64,000 bases of DNA from SXRF01 sp039808985 (GTDB taxonomy: Bacteria > Pseudomonadota > Alphaproteobacteria > Rickettsiales > SXRF01), in NCBI GenBank assembly GCA_039808985.1, contig JBDHUC010000003.1, positions 1 through 64,000 on the forward strand. Direction: 5' to 3'. Below are positions 7,181-15,546 of this stretch, piece after piece. The notes under the pieces are model-generated. The model saw nothing but the letters and a program-made list of their open reading frames with translations. It was not told where the DNA came from and searched no databases. How positions within the stretch are numbered: the first letter of the stretch is position 1; the number at the start of each line of letters is the position of its first letter. A program made the translations under genes and the position numbers.

Positions 7181-10100
7181 TCACGCGGCTATTTCCTCGG
7201 CAGCCACCACACCCTTAATTACCCTTATTTTATCAAGTGTTGACGGTGAAAGGGCATATTTTCCCGGTAGTTCGATCTCGGTCAGGGTGGCATCAATCTG
7301 CGCCATAAGCTTTACCAGCGCGCCATATTGGTTCGGACTTCCAAGCAGGCTGTGGAGCGAAGAAAGAGCCGATGGCTGGTTTATAACTATTTTAAACTGT
7401 CCACCGCCACGCTTAAGCTGCTGCTTCACCAGGGCTTCATCAAGAGGCATAAGGCTTTGCGCAATAAGGCGTACCCCTCCCTCTTCGCTTTTACCATCGG
7501 CGGTTATCAGCAATATATTGCCGTTTTCCAGATTATCGCGCTGCTGTGACAGAAGCTCCTCGTTAAATACAGAAATTTCGAATAATCCAGCCATGTCGGA
7601 TAGCTGTACAAAGGCAAACCGGCCCTTATCCGAAACTTTGAACTTACGCCCGGTCACAATACCTGCAAGCTTTACCGAACGGTATTTTTCACTGAGTTTT
7701 TCCGCAAGCTGGTTCGATGGCGTTACCCCAAGAGCATCAATTGCAGAAAGATAGCCCGACAGAGGATGCGCGGAAAGATAAAAACCGATAGCAGTGAACT
7801 CATGCTCCAGCTTCTCAAGCTTCGACCAGTCACTGTAACTGCCCAGCTTCGGGGTGTGCCTGGTGCTTTCATCGACACCTCCGAACAGGCTTACCTGCTG
7901 GCTTTCGCGGTCGCGCTGGGCGGCAGTTCCATGCGCCATTACAAGGTCAATATTGGCAAACAACTCGCCACGGTTTGGATGCAGATTATCAAATGCCCCG
8001 GCCTTGATTAAAAATTCCAGGGCGCGCCGGTTGAGCGCTTCATGCGGGATGCGTACCGCAAAATCAAAAATATCCTTATACTCGCCATTTTTATTACGCT
8101 CGGCAACCACCCCCTCCATCGCTGCCGCGCCGACATTGCGAATTGCGGCAAGGGCGTAGCGGATAGACAAGGGGTTCGGGGTTCGGGATTCGGGATTCGG
8201 GGAAGAATTATTTTTGTCTATAGATGGATCATCCTCCACAGAAAATAAAACCTCCGACCTGTTTATATCCGGCGGTAGCATTTCTATGCCAAACCTTGAC
8301 GCATCTTCACGGAAAATGCTTAATTTATCGGTATTGCCCATATCGTAGGTCATGGAGGCGGCGATAAATTCAACCGGGTAATTGGCTTTCAGGTATGCGG
8401 TTTGGTAGGCGATAACCGCATAAGCTGCCGCATGCGATTTATTAAAGCCATATTCGGCGAATTTAGCGATAAGGTCGAATATAGCGGCGGCGTCTTTTTT
8501 GGGAACTTCGCGCTCAACTGAACGGGCAACGAATATGTCACGTTGCGCTTCCATTTCGGCGCGTATCTTCTTACCCATGGCGCGGCGCAGGAGATCCGCC
8601 TCGCCAAGGCTGTAACCGGCAAGGAGCTGGGCTATCTGCATCACCTGTTCCTGGTAAATTATAACGCCGAAAGTTTCTTTTAAAACCTGCTCAAGCAGCG
8701 GATGCAGATATACCGCCTTTTCCTCGCCATGTTTGCGCGAAATATAGGTGGGGATATTTTCCATAGGGCCGGGACGGTACAGCGATACCAGAGCGATAAT
8801 ATCCTCAAGGCAGTCCGGCTTTAGTTTTTTAAGCGTGTCGCGCATACCGGCAGATTCGAGCTGGAACACCCCGACTGTATCGCCACGGCTAAGCATTTCA
8901 TAAGCCTGTTTATCACCTTCTGGAAGCTTCCTGAGGTCAACATCAATCCCGCGCTGGCTTATCAGCTTAACGGCGCGCACAAGCACCGTAAGGGTTTTAA
9001 GACCCAGGAAATCAAACTTTACCAGACCGGCTTTTTCGACATATTTCATCGAATACTGCACCACCTGCATGTCGGATTTTGGATCGCGGTACATAGGCAC
9101 TAGTTCAGAAAGAACCCGGTCGCCTATCACAACACCCGCCGCATGGGTCGAGGCATGGCGGTTAAAGCCTTCGAGCTTCAGGCTTATATCCATTAGTTTT
9201 GCAACCGCCTCATCCTCATCCATCGCGGCCTGGAATGCGCTATCCATGTCTATGGCCTGTGCAAGCGTAACCGGGGCTGCCGGGTTATTTGGAACCATTT
9301 TGCAGATGCGGTCAACCTGCCCGTACGGCATTTGCAGGACACGCCCCACATCGCGTAGAACCGCCCTCGCCTGCAATTTCCCGAAGGTTATTATCTGGGC
9401 CACCCTGTCGGTCCCATATTTTTTCTGCACATACTGGATTACTTCCTCGCGCCTCTCCTGGCAGAAATCAATATCGAAATCGGGCATGGAAACGCGGTGC
9501 GGGTTCAAGAAGCGCTCAAACAGCAGGCCATAACGCAGCGGATCGAGATCGGTTATGGAAAGCGACCACGCAACCACCGAGCCTGCGCCAGAACCGCGCC
9601 CCGGCCCAACCGGTATGCCATGTTCCTTGCTCCAGGTTATGAAATCGGAAACTATCAGGAAATAACCGGGGAACTTCATTTTTATGATTACATCCAGCTC
9701 AAATTCCAGCCGTTCCAGATATGGCTTGCGGTTTTCTTCGCCCTCGATATAACCATCAAGCCTTGCCTCCAGCCCTTTTCGCGCCTGCACACGCAGGCTT
9801 TCCTCCTCGCTCATCCCCTCGATGGAAAAACGCGGAAGAATAGGATCCCGCGACTGGGCGATAAAAGCACAGCGCTTTGCGATTGAAACCGTGCTGGCAA
9901 TAGCTTCGGGCATATCGGCAAACAGCTCGGACATTTCCTGCGCGGTCTTAAGCCTGTGCGCCGGATTCAAACTACGCCTGTTATCCTCGCTTACATAGGA
10001 GCCATCGGCTATGCACAGGAAAGCGTCATGCGCCTCGAACATGTCATCTTTTATGAAATGGGCATTGTTGGTGGCGACCAGCGGAATATTATATTCATAG

Positions 10101-10687
10101 GCAAGGGCAACAAAGCGCCCCTCGGTTGCCGCTTCATCGGGCAGGCCATGGCGCGATATTTCCATATAGAGCCTGCCTGGAAAAAGCTGCATCAATTTTT
10201 CAAGCTGCTGCACCGCCAGGGAATCACGCCCCGCAAGCAGCGATTTACCTATCGCGCCGTAGATACCGCCGGTAAGGGCGATCAAACCTTCGCAATTGCC
10301 GTTTAAATCCTCCATAGAAAGCAACGGCGCAGTATCGCCAGCAGGTTGCAGGTAAGATTTACTTACCAGCGCCAGAAGATTCTGCCACCCGGTTTCATTT
10401 TGCGCATAAACCAGCAACTGGTCGGGCTTTTGCATATGGGCATGGCGCGTATCCTGTACGGACTCCGGCTTTATAAGAAGCGTACATCCCAGTAGCGGCT
10501 GCACACCCTGTCCCGATGCTTCCAGCGAGAACTCCAGCGAACCGAACAGATTTCCTGAATCAGTTATGGCAACGGCAGGCATTTTTTGCGCCTTACACCA
10601 TTTCACCAGGTCTTTTATGTGGATAGCACCTTCCAGCAGCGAGTAATCGCTATGCACACGTAAATGAATGAAACTGGCTTTGCTCAT
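7181..10687 (-). CDS. dnaE: DNA polymerase III subunit alpha
   Basis: Catalytic alpha subunit of the replicative polymerase, 1168 residues, the normal DnaE length. The N-terminal PHP domain begins LRVHSDYSLLEGAIHI. The palm carries PGRGSGAGS and the catalytic aspartates in PDFDIDFCQE near residues 400-410. Next come the helix-hairpin-helix region and a C-terminal OB fold (VKLAGIVTGRKFKVS). An odd Pro/Ser/Asn-rich insert (SSPNPESRTPNPLS, about residues 825-840) is encoded by a 7-bp tandem repeat at 8172-8199. The reading frame is kept, so the protein should be functional. It follows lolD after a short gap, in conserved alphaproteobacterial order. Confidence 0.97.
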   Translation of the reverse strand: MSKASFIHLRVHSDYSLLEGAIHIKDLVKWCKAQKMPAVAITDSGNLFGSLEFSLEASGQGVQPLLGCTLLIKPESVQDTRHAHMQKPDQLLVYAQNETGWQNLLALVSKSYLQPAGDTAPLLSMEDLNGNCEGLIALTGGIYGAIGKSLLAGRDSLAVQQLEKLMQLFPGRLYMEISRHGLPDEAATEGRFVALAYEYNIPLVATNNAHFIKDDMFEAHDAFLCIADGSYVSEDNRRSLNPAHRLKTAQEMSELFADMPEAIASTVSIAKRCAFIAQSRDPILPRFSIEGMSEEESLRVQARKGLEARLDGYIEGEENRKPYLERLEFELDVIIKMKFPGYFLIVSDFITWSKEHGIPVGPGRGSGAGSVVAWSLSITDLDPLRYGLLFERFLNPHRVSMPDFDIDFCQERREEVIQYVQKKYGTDRVAQIITFGKLQARAVLRDVGRVLQMPYGQVDRICKMVPNNPAAPVTLAQAIDMDSAFQAAMDEDEAVAKLMDISLKLEGFNRHASTHAAGVVIGDRVLSELVPMYRDPKSDMQVVQYSMKYVEKAGLVKFDFLGLKTLTVLVRAVKLISQRGIDVDLRKLPEGDKQAYEMLSRGDTVGVFQLESAGMRDTLKKLKPDCLEDIIALVSLYRPGPMENIPTYISRKHGEEKAVYLHPLLEQVLKETFGVIIYQEQVMQIAQLLAGYSLGEADLLRRAMGKKIRAEMEAQRDIFVARSVEREVPKKDAAAIFDLIAKFAEYGFNKSHAAAYAVIAYQTAYLKANYPVEFIAASMTYDMGNTDKLSIFREDASRFGIEMLPPDINRSEVLFSVEDDPSIDKNNSSPNPESRTPNPLSIRYALAAIRNVGAAAMEGVVAERNKNGEYKDIFDFAVRIPHEALNRRALEFLIKAGAFDNLHPNRGELFANIDLVMAHGTAAQRDRESQQVSLFGGVDESTRHTPKLGSYSDWSKLEKLEHEFTAIGFYLSAHPLSGYLSAIDALGVTPSNQLAEKLSEKYRSVKLAGIVTGRKFKVSDKGRFAFVQLSDMAGLFEISVFNEELLSQQRDNLENGNILLITADGKSEEGGVRLIAQSLMPLDEALVKQQLKRGGGQFKIVINQPSALSSLHSLLGSPNQYGALVKLMAQIDATLTEIELPGKYALSPSTLDKIRVIKGVVAAEEIAA
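8172..8199. repeat. Heptamer tandem repeat inside dnaE
   Basis: Four consecutive 7-bp units: two GGGTTCG then two GGATTCG. They lie in frame inside dnaE and encode a low-complexity Ser/Pro/Asn-rich loop. Seven is not a multiple of three, so further unit gain or loss would usually shift the frame. This is one of six heptamer loci in the window. Confidence 0.85.
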
Positions 10688-10715
10688 ACGCTTATATTAA
10701 TACCAAAATATAATT

Positions 10716-11387
10716 TTACTTCAAAATTCCGCCTTCTAAATGCACTATCCTGTCCATGCGCCTGGCAAGCTCTATATTATGGGTGGCGACCAGTGCCGAC
10801 TGCCCGGTTTTTTTCGCCATATCCATGAACATCGTGAATACCGAATCAGCAGTTTTAGGATCCAGATTTCCTGTCGGCTCATCGGCAAGTATTATTTTAG
10901 GATTATTAGCAAGGGCACGCGCAATTGCAACACGCTGCTGCTCGCCGCCTGAAAGCCGGGCTGGGCGGTGCGTAAGCCTTTCGCCAATGCCTAGCGATAC
11001 AAGCAGCTCTTTTGCCCGTTCTTCGGCTTTGGTTCGTGAAACCCCAGCTATCATCTGTGGAATCACCACGTTTTCCAGCGCAGAGAATTCCGGAAGCAGA
11101 TGATGGAACTGATAGATAAACCCGATATTATTGCGGCGCATCCGGGTACGTTTTTTATCATTGGCCTGGCTTAGCTCCTCGCCGGATATTAGCACTTCTC
11201 CGCCGGTCGGGTTATCGAGCAGCCCCGCAATCTGCAGCAAAGTGGTTTTGCCTGAGCCGCTTTGCCCAACCAGCGCCACAACTTCGCCTTCTTTAACCGC
11301 TAGGTTCAGGCTGGAAAGCACAGTAAGGCTGGCATCAGGCTGGCTGTATGTACGCGTGATGTTTTTAAGCTCTAAGACATTACTCAT
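10716..11387 (-). CDS. lolD: Lipoprotein-releasing ABC transporter ATP-binding protein LolD
   Basis: ATPase of the LolCDE complex, which extracts outer-membrane lipoproteins from the inner membrane and hands them to LolA. The 223-residue product has Walker A GQSGSGKTTLL (about 40-50), signature LSGGEQQRVAIARAL, Walker B ILADEPTGNLD and the H-loop THN. The YQFHHLLPEFSALENV Q-loop region is typical of LolD. It overlaps the upstream permease gene by 8 bp, so the two are co-translated. Confidence 0.95.
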   Translation of the reverse strand: MSNVLELKNITRTYSQPDASLTVLSSLNLAVKEGEVVALVGQSGSGKTTLLQIAGLLDNPTGGEVLISGEELSQANDKKRTRMRRNNIGFIYQFHHLLPEFSALENVVIPQMIAGVSRTKAEERAKELLVSLGIGERLTHRPARLSGGEQQRVAIARALANNPKIILADEPTGNLDPKTADSVFTMFMDMAKKTGQSALVATHNIELARRMDRIVHLEGGILK

Positions 11388-12636
11388 AACGCAATGCCTC
11401 CGCCGGGTTTAGCTTTGCGGCGCGCCTTGCCGGATAAATGGTGGCGAGGAAAGAAAGCGTAAGAGAAAACAGCAAAACCATTGCGACCTCGGAATAATCC
11501 ACCCTGGAAGGAAGGTGCGACAGGAAATAAAGCTCGGCGGAAAAAAGCTTATGCCCCATCATTGCTTCCAGCCATAATTGTATATTCTCGGTATTGAATG
11601 CGATAAGCAGCCCCAGAAGCAGCCCGATGAACGTGCCAACGACACCAACGCTTGCACCACACATGAAAAATATCCGCATAACCGAAGCCGAGCTTGCGCC
11701 CATGGTGCGCAGTATTGCTATGTCCTGCCCTTTTTCCCGCACCAGCATTATGAGGCTGGAAATTATGTTAAAGGACGCAACAAGTATTATAAGCATCAGT
11801 ATTAAAAACATTACATTGCGCTGTACCAGCACCGCCTGGAAAATATGGTTGTTGGAGGTTTTCCAGTCATACACGCGGAAGCCAGCGCCAAGCTTAAGCG
11901 CAACCTGCGCGGCTATCTTCCCGGCATTATCCGGGTTATCAGAGGTTATTTCAATTGATGTTGCATTATCTGCGCCGTTATCCTGCAATTTGAAATAAAC
12001 CTGCGCCTCTTCAAACGGCATTATGATAAGGGCGCTGTCATAAGCGAACATGCCCAGCTCGAACGTACCGACAACCCGGTATGCCTTGACCCGTGGCATA
12101 AGCCCGGCGATTGTTGCACGCCCTTCTGGAGATATGAGCAGCACATCATCGCCGATATTCAGCCTGAGTTTTTCAGCGAGGCGTTTGCCAATTATAACCC
12201 CCTCCCCATCTTTAAATGCCTGCAATTGCGAAGCTTCTATTTTATTTACCAGAAGTGATTTTTTATCTATATCACCTGCACGGAAAGCCGAAACCATGGC
12301 ACCAGACGCAACGCCAGCATGGCTGGCCATTATCTGCCCCTCAACCTTGGGAATGGCCATAGAAACACCAGGTATTCCGGCAATATCTTCGCTTAGTTTC
12401 TGATAACCTGGTATGCCGCCGGTATTGGAGTATACTGTTACATGCCCTTCAAGGCCGATTATGCTGCTTATAAGCTCACCACGCACTCCATTCATCACCG
12501 AAAGCACAACGATAAGAGTTGCAACGCCAAGCGCGATGCCAACCAGTGAAAACAAAGCTATAACCGAAATAAAGCCTTCCTCGCGGCGGGCGCGGAGGTA
12601 ACGGAAGGCTATCATGGATTCAAAAGCAGCGCACAT
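11380..12636 (-). CDS. lolC: Lipoprotein-releasing system permease LolC/LolE
   Basis: Transmembrane subunit of the Lol release complex, 418 residues. One N-terminal membrane helix (near 25-50, after FRYLRARREEGFIS, a LolC/E signature) is followed by a large periplasmic domain (about 55-270). Three C-terminal helices follow, with the conserved REKGQDIAILRTMGA loop and a final TIYPARRAAKLNPAEALRYE. A single permease gene suggests a homodimeric or LolF-type transporter, as is common outside gammaproteobacteria. It shares one base with the TfoX-N gene upstream. Confidence 0.93.
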   Translation of the reverse strand: MCAAFESMIAFRYLRARREEGFISVIALFSLVGIALGVATLIVVLSVMNGVRGELISSIIGLEGHVTVYSNTGGIPGYQKLSEDIAGIPGVSMAIPKVEGQIMASHAGVASGAMVSAFRAGDIDKKSLLVNKIEASQLQAFKDGEGVIIGKRLAEKLRLNIGDDVLLISPEGRATIAGLMPRVKAYRVVGTFELGMFAYDSALIIMPFEEAQVYFKLQDNGADNATSIEITSDNPDNAGKIAAQVALKLGAGFRVYDWKTSNNHIFQAVLVQRNVMFLILMLIILVASFNIISSLIMLVREKGQDIAILRTMGASSASVMRIFFMCGASVGVVGTFIGLLLGLLIAFNTENIQLWLEAMMGHKLFSAELYFLSHLPSRVDYSEVAMVLLFSLTLSFLATIYPARRAAKLNPAEALRYE

Positions 12637-12995
12637 CAGACAGCTCCCCTGTGCCTGGATTTTACCGCTGCCTCATACGCCTTTATCATCCAGCCATACA
12701 GCATATCTTTATCCTCCAGGACATGCGGCGGAACTTCCCAATAGCTCATGGTAACCAGCTTGTTTTTGCCATTTTTATCATGGCGGTTATATATAAATGG
12801 AACGCTTCCTGCCTGCTGGAAATCAGGCTTGTTCTCGCTGCCTGTCTTAAAATAAAGCCGGTCATCAACTATAATGGCAAATATCATGCTGAAACGGTAA
12901 ATGCCGATGCCGCCAAACATCCTGCGGGTGGAGATCCCTTCCATTACCCCCATCTGCTCGAGAACATTATTTACAAAGCTGCTATTTACCGACAT
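12636..12995 (-). CDS. TfoX/Sxy N-terminal domain protein
   Basis: A 119-residue protein with the TfoX_N fold, recognised from RRMFGGIGIYRFSMIFAIIVDDRLYFK near the N-terminus and the YWEVPPHVLED segment. The full-length regulators Sxy/TfoX act in competence. Stand-alone N-domain proteins are common and of unclear function. It overlaps the proS 3' end by 10 bp and touches the lolC/E start, so it sits inside an otherwise conserved proS-lolC-lolD block. No C-terminal TfoX domain is present. A competence role is not supported by the context alone. Confidence 0.85.
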   Translation of the reverse strand: MSVNSSFVNNVLEQMGVMEGISTRRMFGGIGIYRFSMIFAIIVDDRLYFKTGSENKPDFQQAGSVPFIYNRHDKNGKNKLVTMSYWEVPPHVLEDKDMLYGWMIKAYEAAVKSRHRGAV

Positions 12996-14284
12996 GTACC
13001 TAACAACTGCTCCAGGGCTGCTTCTGATTGTATTTCCTGCTTCTGGCCGGTTTTACGGTTTTTAAGCTCAACCATGTTTTTTTCTGCTCCTTTGGGGCCA
13101 ACCACAATTTGCCATGGCAGGCCAATCAAATCCATGCTGGCGAATTTACCACCTGCGCGCTCGTCAGTGTCGTCATACAGGATTTCTTTTCCTTTTGCAG
13201 AAAGTTTTTCATAAATCATTTCGCATACGGAATCACATTTTGCATCGCCAGCACGGAGGTTTATAATCCCAACATCAAACGGCGCAACCGACTGAGGCCA
13301 GATAATGCCGTTTTCATCATGGCTGGCTTCGATTATAGCACCAACCAGGCGGGAAATCCCTATGCCGTAACAACCCATTTCAGGTGTAATGCTCGTGCCA
13401 TCTGGCCCGGCGACAGTTACGCCCATTGCTTTTGAATATTTCTGGCCGAGATAGAATACGTGCCCAACCTCGATGCCACGCGCCTCACGCAGCCTTTCCT
13501 TAGGTATCGGGCAGGATTCCGGCTTGTGCTGCTCGTCAGCAGCGGCATAAAGGGCGCGCATCTCTTCACCCGACAGGGTTAGCTTGCCGCTGCGTATCTC
13601 ATCAAACCGTTCATCATAATAGATAGCGCTTTCGCCCGTTTCAGCGATCACCTGGAACTCGTGGCTTAAATTGCCGCCAATAGCTCCGGAGTCTGCATTT
13701 ACCGCAATCGTGGTCAGCCCCATACGCGCAAAAATACGATGATACGCATCGTACATTTTTGCATATTCTTTCTTGGCTGCCTCCACATCAATGTCGAATG
13801 AATAAGCATCTTTCATAAGGAATTCACGACCCCGCATCACACCAAAACGCGGACGAACCTCATCGCGGAACTTCCACTGTATCTGATAGAGGTTCAGCGG
13901 CAGGCTCTTATAGCTTTTCACATAGCCGCGAAAAATATCCACTATCATTTCCTCGTTGGTGGGACTGTAGAGAAGTTCACGCTCGGCACGATCCTTAAAA
14001 CGCAGCATTTCCTTACCCAGAGCATCATAACGCCCGGATTCTTTCCATAGATCGGTTGGTTGCAAAGTAGGCATCAGAACCGGTATGCAGCCAGCCTTCT
14101 GCAACTCATCATTAACAATTGCCTCGATGTTACGCAACACACGAAGCCCAAGCGGCAGCCAGCTATAGATACCTGCCGCCTGCTGGCGGATCATGCCTGA
14201 GCGCAGCATGAGGCGGTGCGAAACTATCTGTGCCTCGGACGGATTTTCTTTGATAAGTGGCAGGAAATATTCAGACAGGCGCAT
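12986..14284 (-). CDS. proS: Prolyl-tRNA synthetase, short alphaproteobacterial form
   Basis: Class II aminoacyl-tRNA synthetase that charges tRNA-Pro. At 432 residues it lacks the editing INS domain of the roughly 570-residue bacterial type, as is usual for alphaproteobacteria and mitochondria. Motif 1 lies around MLRSGMIRQQAAGIYSWLPLG. Motif 2 includes YQIQWKFRDEVRPRFGVMRGREF. Motif 3 is near GCYGIGISRLVGA. The C-terminal anticodon-binding domain holds LPWQIVVGPKG. Its neighbours are the usual DUF1467-like and lol genes. Confidence 0.96.
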   Translation of the reverse strand: MRLSEYFLPLIKENPSEAQIVSHRLMLRSGMIRQQAAGIYSWLPLGLRVLRNIEAIVNDELQKAGCIPVLMPTLQPTDLWKESGRYDALGKEMLRFKDRAERELLYSPTNEEMIVDIFRGYVKSYKSLPLNLYQIQWKFRDEVRPRFGVMRGREFLMKDAYSFDIDVEAAKKEYAKMYDAYHRIFARMGLTTIAVNADSGAIGGNLSHEFQVIAETGESAIYYDERFDEIRSGKLTLSGEEMRALYAAADEQHKPESCPIPKERLREARGIEVGHVFYLGQKYSKAMGVTVAGPDGTSITPEMGCYGIGISRLVGAIIEASHDENGIIWPQSVAPFDVGIINLRAGDAKCDSVCEMIYEKLSAKGKEILYDDTDERAGGKFASMDLIGLPWQIVVGPKGAEKNMVELKNRKTGQKQEIQSEAALEQLLGTCR

Positions 14285-14299
14285 ATATTTTTTCTTCTA

Positions 14300-14575
14300 T
14301 CAGTTATATTCAATTAAATTCTTAACCGGGACGATACCGCTTTTAATGACCAGCGCAAGCCCAACCGTAATAAAAAGCGCAAGGACTGCGGAAATTATAA
14401 CAACTTTTTTCCAATATATCCTTTTCGGCGCGGCAATATAGTTTTTCTGCTCTTGCTGGCTGTGTTCAGCTTCTTCATATTCCGTGGAAAACGGTATGGC
14501 GATGAATGCCATGATCCAGAAGGCATTAAGGAAAGTGAAAAAAGCAAAAGACAGGGGCATTTTATACCTGCTCAA
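14300..14575 (-). CDS. DUF1467-like small membrane protein
   Basis: A 91-residue protein with two membrane segments (about 7-28 and 58-80). A short polar loop between them contains PFSTEYEE, and a basic RIYWKK precedes the second helix. Length, topology and the position between mce and proS match the alphaproteobacterial DUF1467 family, whose function is unknown. The 5' end overlaps the mce stop by 14 bp. Confidence 0.75.
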   Translation of the reverse strand: MSRYKMPLSFAFFTFLNAFWIMAFIAIPFSTEYEEAEHSQQEQKNYIAAPKRIYWKKVVIISAVLALFITVGLALVIKSGIVPVKNLIEYN

Positions 14576-14966
14576 GCTCTACCAGTGTACCGTAAAAATC
14601 CTTGGGATGCAGAAATAAAACCGGGTTGCCGTGAGCGCCTATTTTGGGCGTGCCATCGCCCAGCACCCGCGCCCCTGTTGCAACAAGCTTATCGCGCGCA
14701 GCTATAATATCGGAAACCTCGTAACATACATGGTGGATGCCGCCAGATGGGTTTTTGGCAAGGAAACCTGCGATCGGCGAGTTTTCGCCTATAGGCAGCA
14801 GCAATTCTATTTTAGTATTGGGAAGATTTACAAAAACTACCCGCACCCCATGCTCGGCAACATCAACCGGCTCAGATACATTGGCCCCGAGTATATCACG
14901 GTAAGTCGCGCTGGCAGCCGCAAGATCCGGCACGGCAATAGCTACATGGTTAAGTCTGCCTATCAT
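14562..14966 (-). CDS. mce: Methylmalonyl-CoA epimerase
   Basis: VOC-superfamily metalloenzyme that interconverts (2R)- and (2S)-methylmalonyl-CoA in propionyl-CoA metabolism. The 134-residue product is the usual size. It starts with RLNHVAIAVPDLAAA, containing the first metal-binding His. Next come the IELLLPIGENSPIAGFL stretch with a conserved Glu, HHVCYEVSDI with the second His, and FLHPKDFYGTLVELEQV with the terminal metal-binding Glu. It is first in a probable mce-DUF1467-proS unit. Confidence 0.93.
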   Translation of the reverse strand: MIGRLNHVAIAVPDLAAASATYRDILGANVSEPVDVAEHGVRVVFVNLPNTKIELLLPIGENSPIAGFLAKNPSGGIHHVCYEVSDIIAARDKLVATGARVLGDGTPKIGAHGNPVLFLHPKDFYGTLVELEQV

Positions 14967-15115
14967 AAATTCCCCTGTTTTTTTAAAAAATTAAAAGCGA
15001 ATTGTCACAAAAACTTCACTTTTTATATGACCCGGATAAGCTATTATGATTCTATAAATCACGCAATGGCATTCTCCGCTGTTAAACTTAAAGTAAAAAA
15101 TAAGGTCGGCTTTAT

Positions 15116-15361
15116 ATGGGCAATAAAAAACACAGCAAATTACAATGGCTTATATCAAAGATGTTCAAAAAAAGCATGAAAAACCAGCGGCCTGCGCCCA
15201 TGATAAATGCCAGCAAGGATATGCCTAATATCAGCACACTGGTTTATAAAGACCCGGCAATAGATTACCCCACCTCCGAAACCTTCCAGCAGGACAAGCT
15301 GATAGCCAACGCCAAACAGGTTTTGGCGGTTATGGACCCCACCACCGCAAGCATGCACTAG
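15116..15361 (+). CDS. Possible small hypothetical protein
   Basis: An 81-residue frame between mce and rnj, both of which are on the other strand. An AAGG lies about 10 bases before the ATG at 15116. The product is basic at the N-terminus (MGNKKHSKLQWLISKMFKK) and polar afterwards, with no membrane segment or known domain. It ends just before the palindromic repeats at 15386-15540. I do not recognise it. An overlapping antisense frame (15155-15376) is less likely to be real. Confidence 0.35.
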   Translation: MGNKKHSKLQWLISKMFKKSMKNQRPAPMINASKDMPNISTLVYKDPAIDYPTSETFQQDKLIANAKQVLAVMDPTTASMH

Positions 15362-15385
15362 GTGGTTATAGGTCAAGAACTGTCA

Positions 15386-15540
15386 CCCCGTTGCATAGCG
15401 GGATCTGGCCTAATGCCGGATGCCGCCCTGCGGCGGCATGACAAGCTGGGAAAATATCCCAAGTTCCTGCGCAATGCTCACGCATTGCGCAGGATGACAT
15501 TGCTACGGCTTTGCCGCCCACAGGCATGACGATGTTTATG
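15386..15540. repeat. Composite palindromic repeat block
   Basis: Two clear hairpins lie in the spacer after rnj. The first is ATGCCGCC (15420-15427), a CTGC loop and GGCGGCAT (15432-15439). The second has 12-bp perfect arms, CCTGCGCAATGC (15466-15477) and GCATTGCGCAGG (15482-15493), around TCAC. The segment following the first hairpin (GACAAGCTGGGAAAATATC) recurs inverted at 41663-41690. The 12-bp-arm hairpin recurs at 41814-41840. This is a multi-part dispersed intergenic element. Confidence 0.85.
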
Positions 15541-15546
15541 ACAAGT

